Shown: positions 48,017-56,336 of the stretch, one piece after another
How the letters are laid out: every line of letters starts with the position of its first letter
Position numbering within the stretch: the stretch's first letter is position 1
Assembly (NCBI GenBank): GCA_900538465.1
Contig: UPXV01000001.1
Span: 153,339 to 217,338, forward strand
Direction: 5' to 3'
Length of the DNA stretch: 64,000 nucleotides
Source of the DNA: an uncultured Erysipelotrichaceae bacterium
Lineage (GTDB): Bacteria > Bacillota_I > Bacilli_A > Erysipelotrichales > Coprobacillaceae
Made by a program: the position numbers and the translations under genes
Notes under the pieces: generated by a model
The model's input: the letters and a program-made list of their open reading frames with translations, nothing else
Database searches by the model: none
What the model was told of the DNA's origin: nothing

Positions 48017-50141
48017 GAGTTTTCTCTTCTTTTGGTTGAACTGGTTTTGGTAATAAAGCCTTTCTAGAAACATTAACACCTTTATCAGTAATTTTTGTAA
48101 CTTTTACTTTAACAATATCACCTAATTTTAAGACATCAGAAACTTTATTGATTCTTTCATGAGCAACATCACCTACATGTAAGAATCCATTTGTTCCTTC
48201 AAACAATTCAACAAAGGCAAATTTGTCTTCAACACGAACAACTTTACCATCATAGATTTCACCAACTTCAGCTTTTTTAACAATATTTTCAATTAATTTA
48301 GCTGCAGTGTTAATAGCCTCTTGATCAAAGTGATAAATTGTCACACGACCATCTTGTTCAATATCAATCTTGACATCATTAGATTTTTCAATAATTTCAT
48401 TAATATTTTTACCACCTGGTCCAATAACATCTTTAATTTGATCAGGGTTAATTCTCATCATAAAGACTTTTGGAGCATATGGGCTTAATTCTTTTCTAGG
48501 TTCTTGAATAGCCCCTAACATACAATCCATAATTTGTTGTCTACCAATTTTGGCTTGTGCTAAAGCTTCTTGTAAAATTTCTTTTGTAATACCATCAATT
48601 TTAATATCCATTTGTAAAGCACAAATACCATTTTTTGTACCCGCAACTTTAAAGTCCATATCACCTAAATGATCTTCCATACCTTGGATATCAGTTAAAA
48701 TCGTATAATCATCACCTTTTTTTACCAATCCCATAGCCACACCACTAACTGGATTGCTAATAGGAACACCTGCACTCATCAAAGCCATTGATGATGCACA
48801 GATAGAGGCTTGTGATGAAGAACCATTTGATTCTAAAACTTCAGAAACAACACGAATTGTATATGGGAATTCATCTTCACTAGGAATGACTTGAGCCAAA
48901 GCTCTTTCTCCTAATGCCCCATGTCCAATTTCACGACGTCCAGGAGCACCCATTCTTCCTGTTTCACCAACTGAATATGGTGGGAAGTTATAGTGATGCA
49001 TAAAACGTTTTTGATCTTCTAAACCTAAACCATCAATTTTTTGATGTTCACCTAAAGCTCCTAATGTACACACTGATAAAACTTGTGTTTCACCACGTGT
49101 AAATAAAGCTGAACCATGAACTCTTGGTAATAAATCAACTTGTGCATTTAATGGACGCACTTCATCAATTTTTCTTCCATCTGGTCTAATTTTATCTTCA
49201 GTAATTAATCTTCTGACTTCATCTTTTTCTAAGTCATGTAAAACAATCTTCACTTGTTTAATCACTGAATCATGTTCTTTTAAATCTGCATAATCTCTTT
49301 CTTCAAAAAGAGCAACAACTTCAGCATTGATATCATCAATAGCGCCATATCTTTCTAATTTTCCAGGAATAGAAACAGCAGCAATCATTTTTTCTTTTGC
49401 TAAAGATTCTACTTCTTCTACAATTGCAGGATCTAATTCAAATAAAGGAATTTCAATTTTTTCCTTACCACATGCTTCAACAACTTTTTCTTGGAAAGCA
49501 ATTAATTCTTTAATCTTTTCATGACCAAACATTAAAGCATTCAACATTGTTTCTTCATCAACTTCTTTAGCATCAGCTTCAACCATGTTAATTGCTTCTT
49601 TTGTTCCAGCAACTTCAAGATTAATTAAACTTCTTTCCATATCTTCTGGACCTGCATTGATTGTAAATTCACCATCAATTAATCCAACATTAACACCAGC
49701 AATTGGTCCATTAAAAGGAATATCAGATAGACAAAGTGCTAAAGATGCACCAAACATCGCAGCCATTTCTGGTGATGCTTCTTGATCTACTGATAAAACA
49801 GTATTCACCACTTGGACTTCATTTCTAAATCCATCAGCAAATAATGGACGAATTGGACGGTCAATCATACGAGCCGTTAATGTCCCATGTTCACTAGGAC
49901 GTCCTTCTCTTTTTAAGAATCCTCCAGGAATTTTTCCTACAGAATATAATTTTTCTTCATATGTAACTGTTAATGGGAAAAAGTCCACATCTTTTGGTTC
50001 TTTCCCAGCAACTGCTGTTGACAAAATCACTGTATCATCATATCTAACCAATACTGAACCATTGGCTTGTTTGGCAAGTTCTCCTGTTTCAACAGTTAAT
50101 GTCTTTCCATAAAATTCTAAGCTAAACACTTGTTTTGACAT
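48009..50141 (-). CDS. pnp: Polyribonucleotide nucleotidyltransferase (PNPase)
   Basis: 710 residues from MSKQVFSLEFYGKTLTVETG (ATG 50141, AGGTGG upstream). Phosphorolytic 3'-5' RNA degradation. Two RNase PH domains with FFPLTVTYEEK and KIPGGFLKREGRPSE, then TRGETQVLSVCTLG and the DFKVAGTKNGI segment, then KH (VIGPGGKNINEI) and S1 (KVVRVEDKFAFVELFEGTNG) domains. rpsO, usually the upstream neighbour, is 2 kb away behind mgtE. Confidence 0.98.
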   Translation of the reverse strand: MSKQVFSLEFYGKTLTVETGELAKQANGSVLVRYDDTVILSTAVAGKEPKDVDFFPLTVTYEEKLYSVGKIPGGFLKREGRPSEHGTLTARMIDRPIRPLFADGFRNEVQVVNTVLSVDQEASPEMAAMFGASLALCLSDIPFNGPIAGVNVGLIDGEFTINAGPEDMERSLINLEVAGTKEAINMVEADAKEVDEETMLNALMFGHEKIKELIAFQEKVVEACGKEKIEIPLFELDPAIVEEVESLAKEKMIAAVSIPGKLERYGAIDDINAEVVALFEERDYADLKEHDSVIKQVKIVLHDLEKDEVRRLITEDKIRPDGRKIDEVRPLNAQVDLLPRVHGSALFTRGETQVLSVCTLGALGEHQKIDGLGLEDQKRFMHHYNFPPYSVGETGRMGAPGRREIGHGALGERALAQVIPSEDEFPYTIRVVSEVLESNGSSSQASICASSMALMSAGVPISNPVSGVAMGLVKKGDDYTILTDIQGMEDHLGDMDFKVAGTKNGICALQMDIKIDGITKEILQEALAQAKIGRQQIMDCMLGAIQEPRKELSPYAPKVFMMRINPDQIKDVIGPGGKNINEIIEKSNDVKIDIEQDGRVTIYHFDQEAINTAAKLIENIVKKAEVGEIYDGKVVRVEDKFAFVELFEGTNGFLHVGDVAHERINKVSDVLKLGDIVKVKVTKITDKGVNVSRKALLPKPVQPKEEKTHE

Positions 50142-50173
50142 ATTATATTTCCACCTCATTTATTATCTTTGTT

Positions 50174-50201
50174 ATTATAGCACACTTTATCCCAATAACA
50201 A
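50174..50201 (-). promoter_or_regulatory. Promoter of pnp
   Basis: Minus-strand TTGTTA (50196-50201), 16-bp spacer, TATAAT (50174-50179), with TG one base before the -10 box. Confidence 0.7.
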
Positions 50202-50240
50202 ACTATTTCTTTTTGATATATTCCTAAAATTGCAAAAAAA

Positions 50241-50284
50241 CAAAAAAACATCTTCAAAAATTAAGCCTTTAACTTTTGAAAATG
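50241..50284 (-). terminator. Terminator overlapping the end of the membrane protein gene
   Basis: CATTTTCAAAA pairs with TTTTGAAGATG (one mismatch; 50274-50284 with 50249-50259), followed by TTTTTTTG on the minus strand. Confidence 0.6.
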
Positions 50285-50725
50285 TTCATAATGTAGCCCA
50301 ATATGTCCAATTCCTAAGAGAATTGTCGAAAAAATCAAGAAAACATGATGTTCATAGATTCCTAAACAAAGAAAAGCAAATATCGGTAAAGTTGCTCCAG
50401 CTAAAGGAATTTTTAAAAATGATGCATAAAAATCACTTAACTCTTGTGAACTCTTAAAATAGTTTATCCAATATCCTTCATAAAATAACATTGCAATACA
50501 GGAAAGAATAAGACACACATCTATTTGAAAACTCACTGGTTGAAAAGACACAACAGCAAAAACACTCACGAAAACTTGTCCCACTCTTTCAAGCATTAAC
50601 AATACTTTATTTTCATCAGAAGAATCATAACCATGAGGAAGATGTTTTGACCACAGAATATTTGGAATAAAAAGCATCAACAAATAAACAATACCAATAA
50701 TTGATATATTTATATTTTCAAACAT
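50261..50725 (-). CDS. Small integral membrane protein of unknown function
   Basis: 154 residues from MFENINISIIGIVYLLMLFI (ATG 50725, six bases after AGGTG). Four to five hydrophobic helices, with a conserved-looking loop WSKHLPHGYDSSDENKVLL after the first. No family recognised. It lies ten bases after mgtE in the same direction, so the two are probably cotranscribed and may share magnesium control. A transporter accessory role is guesswork. Confidence 0.65.
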   Translation of the reverse strand: MFENINISIIGIVYLLMLFIPNILWSKHLPHGYDSSDENKVLLMLERVGQVFVSVFAVVSFQPVSFQIDVCLILSCIAMLFYEGYWINYFKSSQELSDFYASFLKIPLAGATLPIFAFLCLGIYEHHVFLIFSTILLGIGHIGLHYEHFQKLKA

Positions 50726-50734
50726 AAAATTCAC

Positions 50735-52093
50735 CTATATTCCTAAAAATATTCCAGCAACATTAAAATAAACTAACAAAGATAAAGCATCAACAATTGT
50801 TGTAATAAAAGGGCTTGCCATAACAGCAGGATCAAAACCAATCTTATCTGCCAAAATAGGTAACGTACATCCAACAAACTTTGCTACAATAACAGTCACA
50901 AATAAAGTCATACACACAACAAAAGCCACTAACATAGATGTTTGATCAATCAAAAGAATCTTAACAAAATTTGCAATCGCAAGAGTTGCTCCAACAATAA
51001 TAGAAACTTTCATTTCTTTCCAAATAACAAGTGGTAACTCTTTAAATTCCACCTCATCCAAAGACAAAGCACGAATCACAGATACAGAAGCTTGTGAGCC
51101 ACAATTTCCACCTGTATCCATAAGCATTGGAATAAACGCTGTTAAAATTACATATGTTGATAAGGCTGTTTCAAAACCTTGAATGATTTTCCCTGTAATG
51201 GAAGCTGATATCATCAACAATAGTAACCAAGGGATACGTTTTTTATACGTTTCAAAAACACTTGTTTTCATATAGGGTTGATCAGTAGGCGTAATGGCAG
51301 CCATCATTTCGATATCTTCTGTTGCTTCTTCTTCTAAAATATCCATAACATCATCAACAGTAATAATACCTACTAAACGATTTTCATTATCAACAACTGG
51401 CATAGCAGCAAAGTCATATTTTTGGAATTGTTTTGCGACTTCTTCTTGGTCGTCTAAGGTATGAACAGTAATAATATTTTCAGTCATCAAATCTTTAATA
51501 TTTTCGTTTGATTCTGCCAGAATAATTTCACGCAAAGTTACAATTCCAAGCAAATGCTTTTGAGCATCAGTGACATAACAAATATTAATTGTTTCTTTAT
51601 CAACACCAATTTTACGAATACGTTCAATCGCATCCATAACACTCATATAAGCACGTAAATCAACAAATTCAACAGTCATAATACTTCCTGCTGAATCTTC
51701 AGGATATTTTAACAAACTATTGATATCACGTCTTGTTTCTTTATCCGTTGCAGCCAATACTTTTTTAACAACATTGGCAGGCATTTCTTCTAACATATCA
51801 ACAGCATCATCTGAATACAAATCATTCATAATTTGTCCAATTTCTCGATTGGTTAATGATTCAATAATCATTTGTTCATATTCTACTGGAATATATGAAA
51901 AAACATCTGCCGCACTATCTTTAGGTAATAATCTAAAAAGACGAACAACATCTTCTTTTTCATCAATTGTTTCAATGATTTCAGCAATATCTGCTTCATT
52001 TAAATCAACTAACAACTCTCTAATTTGATGATATTTTTTATCATTTAATAAATCTTTAATTTGTTTTTCTAATTCTTCTATTCTTTCTTCCAT
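50735..52093 (-). CDS. mgtE: Magnesium transporter MgtE
   Basis: 452 residues. Mg2+ channel. Order: N-terminal superhelical domain (about 1-130), two CBS domains (about 135-255, with the Mg-sensing acidic surface), the plug helix, and five membrane helices with LMDTGGNCGSQASVSVIRAL (pore region) and AKFVGCTLPILADKIGFDPA. Start ATG 52093 with GGAGGG. The gene has no M-box; instead a 36-codon ORF overlaps its start. Confidence 0.96.
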   Translation of the reverse strand: MEERIEELEKQIKDLLNDKKYHQIRELLVDLNEADIAEIIETIDEKEDVVRLFRLLPKDSAADVFSYIPVEYEQMIIESLTNREIGQIMNDLYSDDAVDMLEEMPANVVKKVLAATDKETRRDINSLLKYPEDSAGSIMTVEFVDLRAYMSVMDAIERIRKIGVDKETINICYVTDAQKHLLGIVTLREIILAESNENIKDLMTENIITVHTLDDQEEVAKQFQKYDFAAMPVVDNENRLVGIITVDDVMDILEEEATEDIEMMAAITPTDQPYMKTSVFETYKKRIPWLLLLMISASITGKIIQGFETALSTYVILTAFIPMLMDTGGNCGSQASVSVIRALSLDEVEFKELPLVIWKEMKVSIIVGATLAIANFVKILLIDQTSMLVAFVVCMTLFVTVIVAKFVGCTLPILADKIGFDPAVMASPFITTIVDALSLLVYFNVAGIFLGI

Positions 52094-52166
52094 ATTTGTC
52101 CCTCCAAGATATTATTGTATGTAAAAAGGATAACGGCTCGGGAACTTCATTATTACTATAAAACAT
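52056..52166 (-). CDS. Upstream ORF (leader peptide) overlapping mgtE start
   Basis: 36 codons: MFYSNNEVPEPLSFLHTIIS, then WRDKYGRKNRRIRKTN and TAA. ATG at 52166, ten bases after AAAGGA. It runs over the mgtE ribosome site and start in another frame and ends 38 bases inside mgtE. Residues 7-11 (E-V-P-E-P) alternate acidic residues and proline near the N-terminus, the feature by which the MgtL leader peptide of enteric mgtA makes ribosomes fall off at low Mg2+. A regulatory leader is inference; no homologue is known to me. Confidence 0.5.
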   Translation of the reverse strand: MFYSNNEVPEPLSFLHTIISWRDKYGRKNRRIRKTN

Positions 52167-52182
52167 ACAAATCACATCCTTT
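52115..52182 (-). promoter_or_regulatory. mgtE leader with two mutually exclusive pairings
   Basis: In minus-strand order: AAAGGAT (52176-52182, ribosome site of the upstream ORF), TTGTATGT (52163-52170, containing its start codon), ATCCTTT (52125-52131) and ACATACAA (52115-52122). The first pairs perfectly with the third and the second with the fourth; the pairings cross, so they exclude each other or form a pseudoknot. ACATACAA lies 10 bases before the mgtE ribosome site. Confidence 0.5.
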
Positions 52183-52213
52183 CTTGACAAAACCATTTAT
52201 ATTATAAACAAAA

Positions 52214-52249
52214 TAAAGAAAAAAAGATATTCTTTTTTGAATATCTTTT
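52214..52249 (-). terminator. Intrinsic terminator of rpsO
   Basis: AAAAGATATTC/GAATATCTTTT 11-bp stem (52239-52249 with 52222-52232) followed by TTTTCTTTAT; overlaps the stop codon. Confidence 0.8.
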
Positions 52250-52514
52250 ATCTTCTTAATCCTAATTTGTCAACTAATGTTGTATATCTATCAAGATCTT
52301 TATTTTTTAAGTATTTTAATAAATCTCTTCTTCTACCGATTTTCTTTAAAAGACCTCTGTTTGAATGATGATCTTTTTTATGAACTTTAAAGTGTTCATT
52401 TAATTTGTTGATATCAGCAGTTAATACAGCAATTTGTACTTCTGGAGATCCTGTATCTCCTTCTGCTCTTGCATATTCTTTCATAATTGCAGTTTTTTCT
52501 TCTTTAGTTAACAT
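52248..52514 (-). CDS. rpsO: Ribosomal protein S15
   Basis: 88 residues, standard length. Binds the central domain of 16S rRNA early in 30S assembly. Seen: EYARAEGDTGSPEVQIAVLT, KDHHSNRGLLKKIGRRRDLL, and LGLRR at the end. Own promoter, leader and terminator. Confidence 0.98.
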   Translation of the reverse strand: MLTKEEKTAIMKEYARAEGDTGSPEVQIAVLTADINKLNEHFKVHKKDHHSNRGLLKKIGRRRDLLKYLKNKDLDRYTTLVDKLGLRR

Positions 52515-52625
52515 GTGTTTTCCTCCTTATTTTTAACTTAGCCAAATCCAAGGTATAGGTCGAGGACTCTTATATCCTAGATATAGCCGCACTTGTTATT
52601 ATAAGGAAATTATGAGATAAGTCAA
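52515..52625 (-). promoter_or_regulatory. Promoter and structured leader of rpsO
   Basis: Minus-strand TTGACT (52620-52625), 16-bp spacer, TATAAT (52598-52603). The leader of about 75 nt contains GGATATAAGAGTCC and GAGTCCTCGACC segments that can pair in alternative ways, as expected for an S15 autoregulatory leader; the class was not confirmed. Confidence 0.6.
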
Positions 52626-52821
52626 GAAATTTAAATCATTTTAATGGAAAAATATTCTATTCATTTATAAAGTATTTTCAATTGAGCTTGCACCATAATG
52701 ACTATCCAAGAAAATATTATTCTATGCATTTCTCTTCTATAGTTAAAACAAACAAAAAATTCATTATTTATATAACTATAGAGTTTTTCAATTTTATCGA
52801 AAAACAATAATAGCATATTAT
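52626..52821. other. Gene-free A/T-rich stretch with inverted repeats
   Basis: No ORF with a ribosome site is seen. A 10-bp perfect inverted repeat (52736-52745 with 52773-52782, TCTATAGTTA and complement, 27 bases apart) and a smaller TTTTTC/GAAAAA pair (52784-52789 with 52800-52805) are present. They could serve as a terminator for the methyltransferase gene or as remnants. Confidence 0.4.
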
Positions 52822-53526
52822 TTATTTTGATTGTTTTGTATAAATAACATGATGAAAAAAAGCAATCGCTTGAAACTCAGGAATAGAGCTAACTCTTTCT
52901 TCGATTTCAATCATTTTATTTTGCCAATCAACATTTTTTTGAATATCTTGTTTTTGTTGCAAATCAAAGAAGCTTCTCATTCCATAACATTTTTTTATAA
53001 CAAAACCCTTTTCTATGTGACATATATCATCATCATCATAATAATGAATTTCACCATAATCTTGTGCAATACTATTTTGCCCATCTAAAAGTTGGTGAGC
53101 TTTTTCAAATTGATTTAATAAAACAACCATTTGCATCACTCTTCCCAAACGGTTATGTTTCACAATAGATAAACAACCATCCTCTTTTAATAACCGATAA
53201 AATTCTTTCACTATTTTTTCTCGTTGTTGAACATATTCCAAAACATTATGGCACACAATGACATCAAAAGAGTCTGCTGGAAATTTCTTTAACTCTTCAA
53301 TACCTCCAACAATCTGTACAAAATGATTTTGATACTTCATATTTTCAAACATATTTTGATAAGGTTCAATCGCAATCACTTCGTTTTCTTTTGATAAAAG
53401 TGATGCCATCACACCATTACCACTGCCAAAATCAAGAATTCTTTTTCCTTGAATAAACTCTAATTGATGGTATGTCATTTTCTTTTGTAATAATTCCCAT
53501 GTTGGAATAGTATCTTCATTCATCAT
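52822..53526 (-). CDS. SAM-dependent methyltransferase (CmoM/SmtA-like)
   Basis: 234 residues from MMNEDTIPTWELLQKKMTYH (ATG 53526, GAGGAG upstream). Class I methyltransferase with ILDFGSGNGVMASLL (motif I), VIAIEPYQNMFE, and FDVIVCHNVLEYV. The C-terminal half (NRLGRVMQMVVLLNQFEKAH; YGMRSFFDLQQKQDIQ; FQAIAFFHHVIYT) resembles the CmoM/SmtA group that methylates wobble uridine in tRNA in enterobacteria. The substrate here is open. Divergent from the following dehydrogenase gene. Confidence 0.8.
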   Translation of the reverse strand: MMNEDTIPTWELLQKKMTYHQLEFIQGKRILDFGSGNGVMASLLSKENEVIAIEPYQNMFENMKYQNHFVQIVGGIEELKKFPADSFDVIVCHNVLEYVQQREKIVKEFYRLLKEDGCLSIVKHNRLGRVMQMVVLLNQFEKAHQLLDGQNSIAQDYGEIHYYDDDDICHIEKGFVIKKCYGMRSFFDLQQKQDIQKNVDWQNKMIEIEERVSSIPEFQAIAFFHHVIYTKQSK

Positions 53527-53635
53527 TATCACTCCTCGTAAATATGAATTACAAATCTTATTATACATGAAATAAAAAAAGATTTCCTATCTTTTACAAA
53601 TAGTGTTAAAATAAAAAAATCAAAGGGGGAACGTT

Positions 53636-54493
53636 ATGAAGACAATTGCATTTATCGGTGTTGGTGTTATGGGAAAATCAATGGTAAGAAATTTACATAA
53701 TGCAGGTTATCCTATTTCCATCTATACACGTACAAAAAAGAAAGTTGAAGATTTAATCAATGAAGGCATTGATTGGCAAGATAACATTAAAGACTGTATT
53801 CAAAATAAAGATATTATTATGACAATGGTCGGTTATCCAAGTGATGTTGAAGATATCTATTATAGCAAAGACGGTATTTTAAACCATGCTAAAGATAATG
53901 CAATACTGATAGATTTTACAACTTCATCACCAAAGCTAGCTCAAAAAATATATCAAGATGCCAAAAACAAACATTTAAGAAGTTTGGATGCCCCTGTTTC
54001 TGGTGGTGATATTGGAGCCAAAAATGGAACATTATCAATTATGGTTGGTGGAGATCAAGAAAGTTTTGATGAAATCTATCCTATCTTACAAGTCTTAGGA
54101 AAAACAATTCATTATGTTGGTCAAGCAGGTTTAGGTCAACATACAAAAATGACCAATCAAATTGTTATTGCAGGAACAATTGGAGGCGTTGTTGAAGCTA
54201 TCCACTACGCCAAAGAAGTTGGTCTTGATACAGATATTATGATGCAATGTATCAGTAAAGGTGCAGCAGCAAGTTGGCAATTAGAACACAATGGTCAAGC
54301 TATTCTCGATGAAAATTTTGAACCTGGATTTTATATAAAACATTTTATTAAAGATATGAAAATTGCTCAAAATGAGATGACTGAGCAAAATGAACATTTA
54401 CAAATTTTAAATACAGTATTAAATATGTATGAAGAATTAGAAGAAAACGAAAAAGGAACACAAGCTCTTATTCACTATTATGAAAAAGACTAG
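53636..54493 (+). CDS. 3-hydroxyisobutyrate/beta-hydroxyacid dehydrogenase family
   Basis: 285 residues. NAD(P)-binding GVGVMGKSMVRNL (8-20), substrate-binding DAPVSGGDIGAKNGTL (near 118), catalytic Lys in GQHTKMTNQIV, and the C-terminal dimerisation helix region. The family includes tartronate semialdehyde reductase (GarR/GlxR) and hydroxyisobutyrate dehydrogenase; the substrate cannot be decided and the gene stands alone. Ribosome site AAAGGGGG. Its last 26 bases overlap the converging transporter gene. Confidence 0.9.
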   Translation: MKTIAFIGVGVMGKSMVRNLHNAGYPISIYTRTKKKVEDLINEGIDWQDNIKDCIQNKDIIMTMVGYPSDVEDIYYSKDGILNHAKDNAILIDFTTSSPKLAQKIYQDAKNKHLRSLDAPVSGGDIGAKNGTLSIMVGGDQESFDEIYPILQVLGKTIHYVGQAGLGQHTKMTNQIVIAGTIGGVVEAIHYAKEVGLDTDIMMQCISKGAAASWQLEHNGQAILDENFEPGFYIKHFIKDMKIAQNEMTEQNEHLQILNTVLNMYEELEENEKGTQALIHYYEKD

Positions 54494-54503
54494 TTCCTTT
54501 TTC
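54449..54503. terminator. Long-loop inverted repeat within overlapping converging genes
   Basis: Perfect 11-bp repeat GAAAAAGGAAC (54449-54459) and its complement (54493-54503) with a 33-base loop. It spans the shared 3' ends of the dehydrogenase and transporter genes and has T-rich flanks both ways, so it may be a coding-embedded bidirectional terminator. Confidence 0.5.
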
Positions 54504-55349
54504 TTTTTGACTTTTCATCAAATAAATCGCAATTCCTAATAAAACAAAGCCAATAAAATGTAACCAATCAAATTCTTCTTTTAAAAAAAGCAATGATTCT
54601 ACATAAGTCACAATAGGATTCAAGCTTAAAAAGAAACTTGTTTGAAAAGCCCCAATAACACCAATTGCATTCATATATGTCACTTGAATATAGGCAAAAC
54701 CAATTCCTGAAACAACCAAAAACAATATCCAATGAAAAATAGAGACTTGAAATAATGGTTCAAAATGAAGTTGCCCTTTCCACCAACAATGAATAAGTAA
54801 AAAAAGAAAACCAAATAATAATTCATAAAAAGAAAGAGTCAAACAATTTCTTAAATTCCATTTTTGAATACAAACATTTGCCAACATATACAAAACCATT
54901 CCTAAAAAAAGATACCAAAAACCAAGTTGAATTGAAAAAATTTGAAAACGAATGGATAATAAAAAAGCCAAAAGAGTTAAACCAATAGTAATATATTCTT
55001 TAAAACTCCCCTTTTGTTTTAATAAAAGAACTGAAAAAACAAAAGTTAAGATTGGTGATAATGCATTCATAAAAGCATTATCAATACCTTTCACTTCATT
55101 CATTCCTAAAAATGTAAAAAAGAAATTCAAATAAATAGCCATAATTCCAATAAATAAAGCTTTTTTCTTATGTTCATAATGGAAATTAATCTTTTTGACT
55201 TTCATATAAATACCAATAAAGAAAAAAGAAAAAAAGACTCTCAATGTAGCAAGTAATAAAAAAGGAATTTCCTTTAATAATAACTTCATAACAATCACAT
55301 TGCTTCCCCAAAAGAAGCTTGCAAGTAAAAGTTGAATATAAATAGACAT
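54468..55349 (-). CDS. EamA/DMT-family membrane transporter
   Basis: 293 residues from MSIYIQLLLASFFWGSNVIV (ATG 55349, GGTGATGAG upstream). Ten hydrophobic helices in two EamA repeats (about 5-130 and 145-285). Typical pieces: FFWGSNVIVMKLLL, LATLRVFFSFFFIGIY, and SLNPIVTYVESLLFLKEEFD with the conserved P and E of the second repeat. Substrate unknown; the family exports amino acids and metabolites. Converges with the preceding gene. Confidence 0.92.
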   Translation of the reverse strand: MSIYIQLLLASFFWGSNVIVMKLLLKEIPFLLLATLRVFFSFFFIGIYMKVKKINFHYEHKKKALFIGIMAIYLNFFFTFLGMNEVKGIDNAFMNALSPILTFVFSVLLLKQKGSFKEYITIGLTLLAFLLSIRFQIFSIQLGFWYLFLGMVLYMLANVCIQKWNLRNCLTLSFYELLFGFLFLLIHCWWKGQLHFEPLFQVSIFHWILFLVVSGIGFAYIQVTYMNAIGVIGAFQTSFFLSLNPIVTYVESLLFLKEEFDWLHFIGFVLLGIAIYLMKSQKEKGTSLFHNSE

Positions 55350-55383
55350 CTCATCACCATCATAAGTATTATCCATTTTTCAA

Positions 55384-55409
55384 AGAAAAAAACAGGAAAT
55401 TAATTCCTG
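55384..55409 (-). terminator. Intrinsic terminator of the pyr operon
   Basis: CAGGAA/TTCCTG stem (55404-55409 with 55393-55398) followed by TTTTTTTC on the minus strand. Confidence 0.8.
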
Positions 55410-55412
55410 CTT

Positions 55413-56336
55413 CTATTCATCATATTGATGTGATTTTCCCACGATTTCATTAATATCTTCAATTCCCATTTCATCTAAGATATCATTCATTTCTTGAATA
55501 ATTTTTGGACAAGCATATGGATCAACAAGATTTTGGCAGCCAACTGCAACTGCGCTAGCACCAGCAATCATCATCTCAATCGCATCTTTTCCACTTGAAA
55601 TTCCACCCATACCAATGATAGGAATATTGACAGCTTGAGAAACTTGATAAACCATTCTTAAAGCCACTGGGAAAATAGCTGGTCCACTATATCCACCTGT
55701 TTTATTAGCAATAATTGGTTTTCCTGTTTTGATATCAAAACGCATACCAATCATTGTATTGATCATTGTAATTCCATCTGCTCCAGCAGCTTCAACAGCT
55801 TTTGCCATAGCGACAATATCTGTTACATTTGGTGATAATTTGACATAAACAGGTTTTTGACTAACAGCTTTCACAGCACGTGTAACTTCAGCAGCCATAT
55901 CAGGATTTGTTCCAAATTGAATTCCACCACAGTGAACATTAGGACAAGAAATATTTAATTCCAATGCTCCTACCATATCATGTGAAGATAGTAATTTTGC
56001 CGTTTGAACATAATCATCAATGGCACTTCCACCAATATTAGCAATCACTTTGTCTTGATACAATGGTCTTAATTTTTCTAATTCTTCATGGAAAACAGCT
56101 TCTGAACCTGGATTTTGTAAACCAATTGCATTTAACATACCACTAGGACCTTCAGCAATTCTTGGTAAAGGATTTCCATAACGTGGTTCTAAAGTTGTTC
56201 CTTTTAACATCATTGAACCCAAAACATTAATATCATAAAATTTTGCAAATTCATAACCAAATCCAAAAGTTCCACTAGCTGGAATCACTGGATTTTTCAT
56301 ATCTAAACCTGGTAGTTTTACTCGTAAATTAGCCAT
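55413..56336 (-). CDS. pyrD: Dihydroorotate dehydrogenase B, catalytic subunit
   Basis: 307 residues from MANLRVKLPGLDMKNPVIPA (ATG 56336, overlapping the pyrK stop). FMN enzyme of the NAD-linked type 1B that works with PyrK. Seen: NPVIPASGTFGFGYEF, GLQNPG, ELNISCPNVHCGGIQFG with the catalytic Cys, VKLSPNVTDI, NKTGGYSGPAIFPVALR and GMGGISSGKDAIEMMIAGA (in part). Last gene of pyrB-pyrC-pyrK-pyrD. Confidence 0.97.
   Translation of the reverse strand: MANLRVKLPGLDMKNPVIPASGTFGFGYEFAKFYDINVLGSMMLKGTTLEPRYGNPLPRIAEGPSGMLNAIGLQNPGSEAVFHEELEKLRPLYQDKVIANIGGSAIDDYVQTAKLLSSHDMVGALELNISCPNVHCGGIQFGTNPDMAAEVTRAVKAVSQKPVYVKLSPNVTDIVAMAKAVEAAGADGITMINTMIGMRFDIKTGKPIIANKTGGYSGPAIFPVALRMVYQVSQAVNIPIIGMGGISSGKDAIEMMIAGASAVAVGCQNLVDPYACPKIIQEMNDILDEMGIEDINEIVGKSHQYDE

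Noticed and set aside
50230..50457. Plus-strand frame of 75 codons with a Lys-rich start
   Set aside because: It lies antisense to the membrane protein gene and its terminator, has no ribosome site and low-complexity composition.
52094..52213. M-box magnesium riboswitch upstream of mgtE
   Set aside because: The leader is only about 100 nt and lacks the conserved M-box segments; the upstream ORF and short pairings explain it better.
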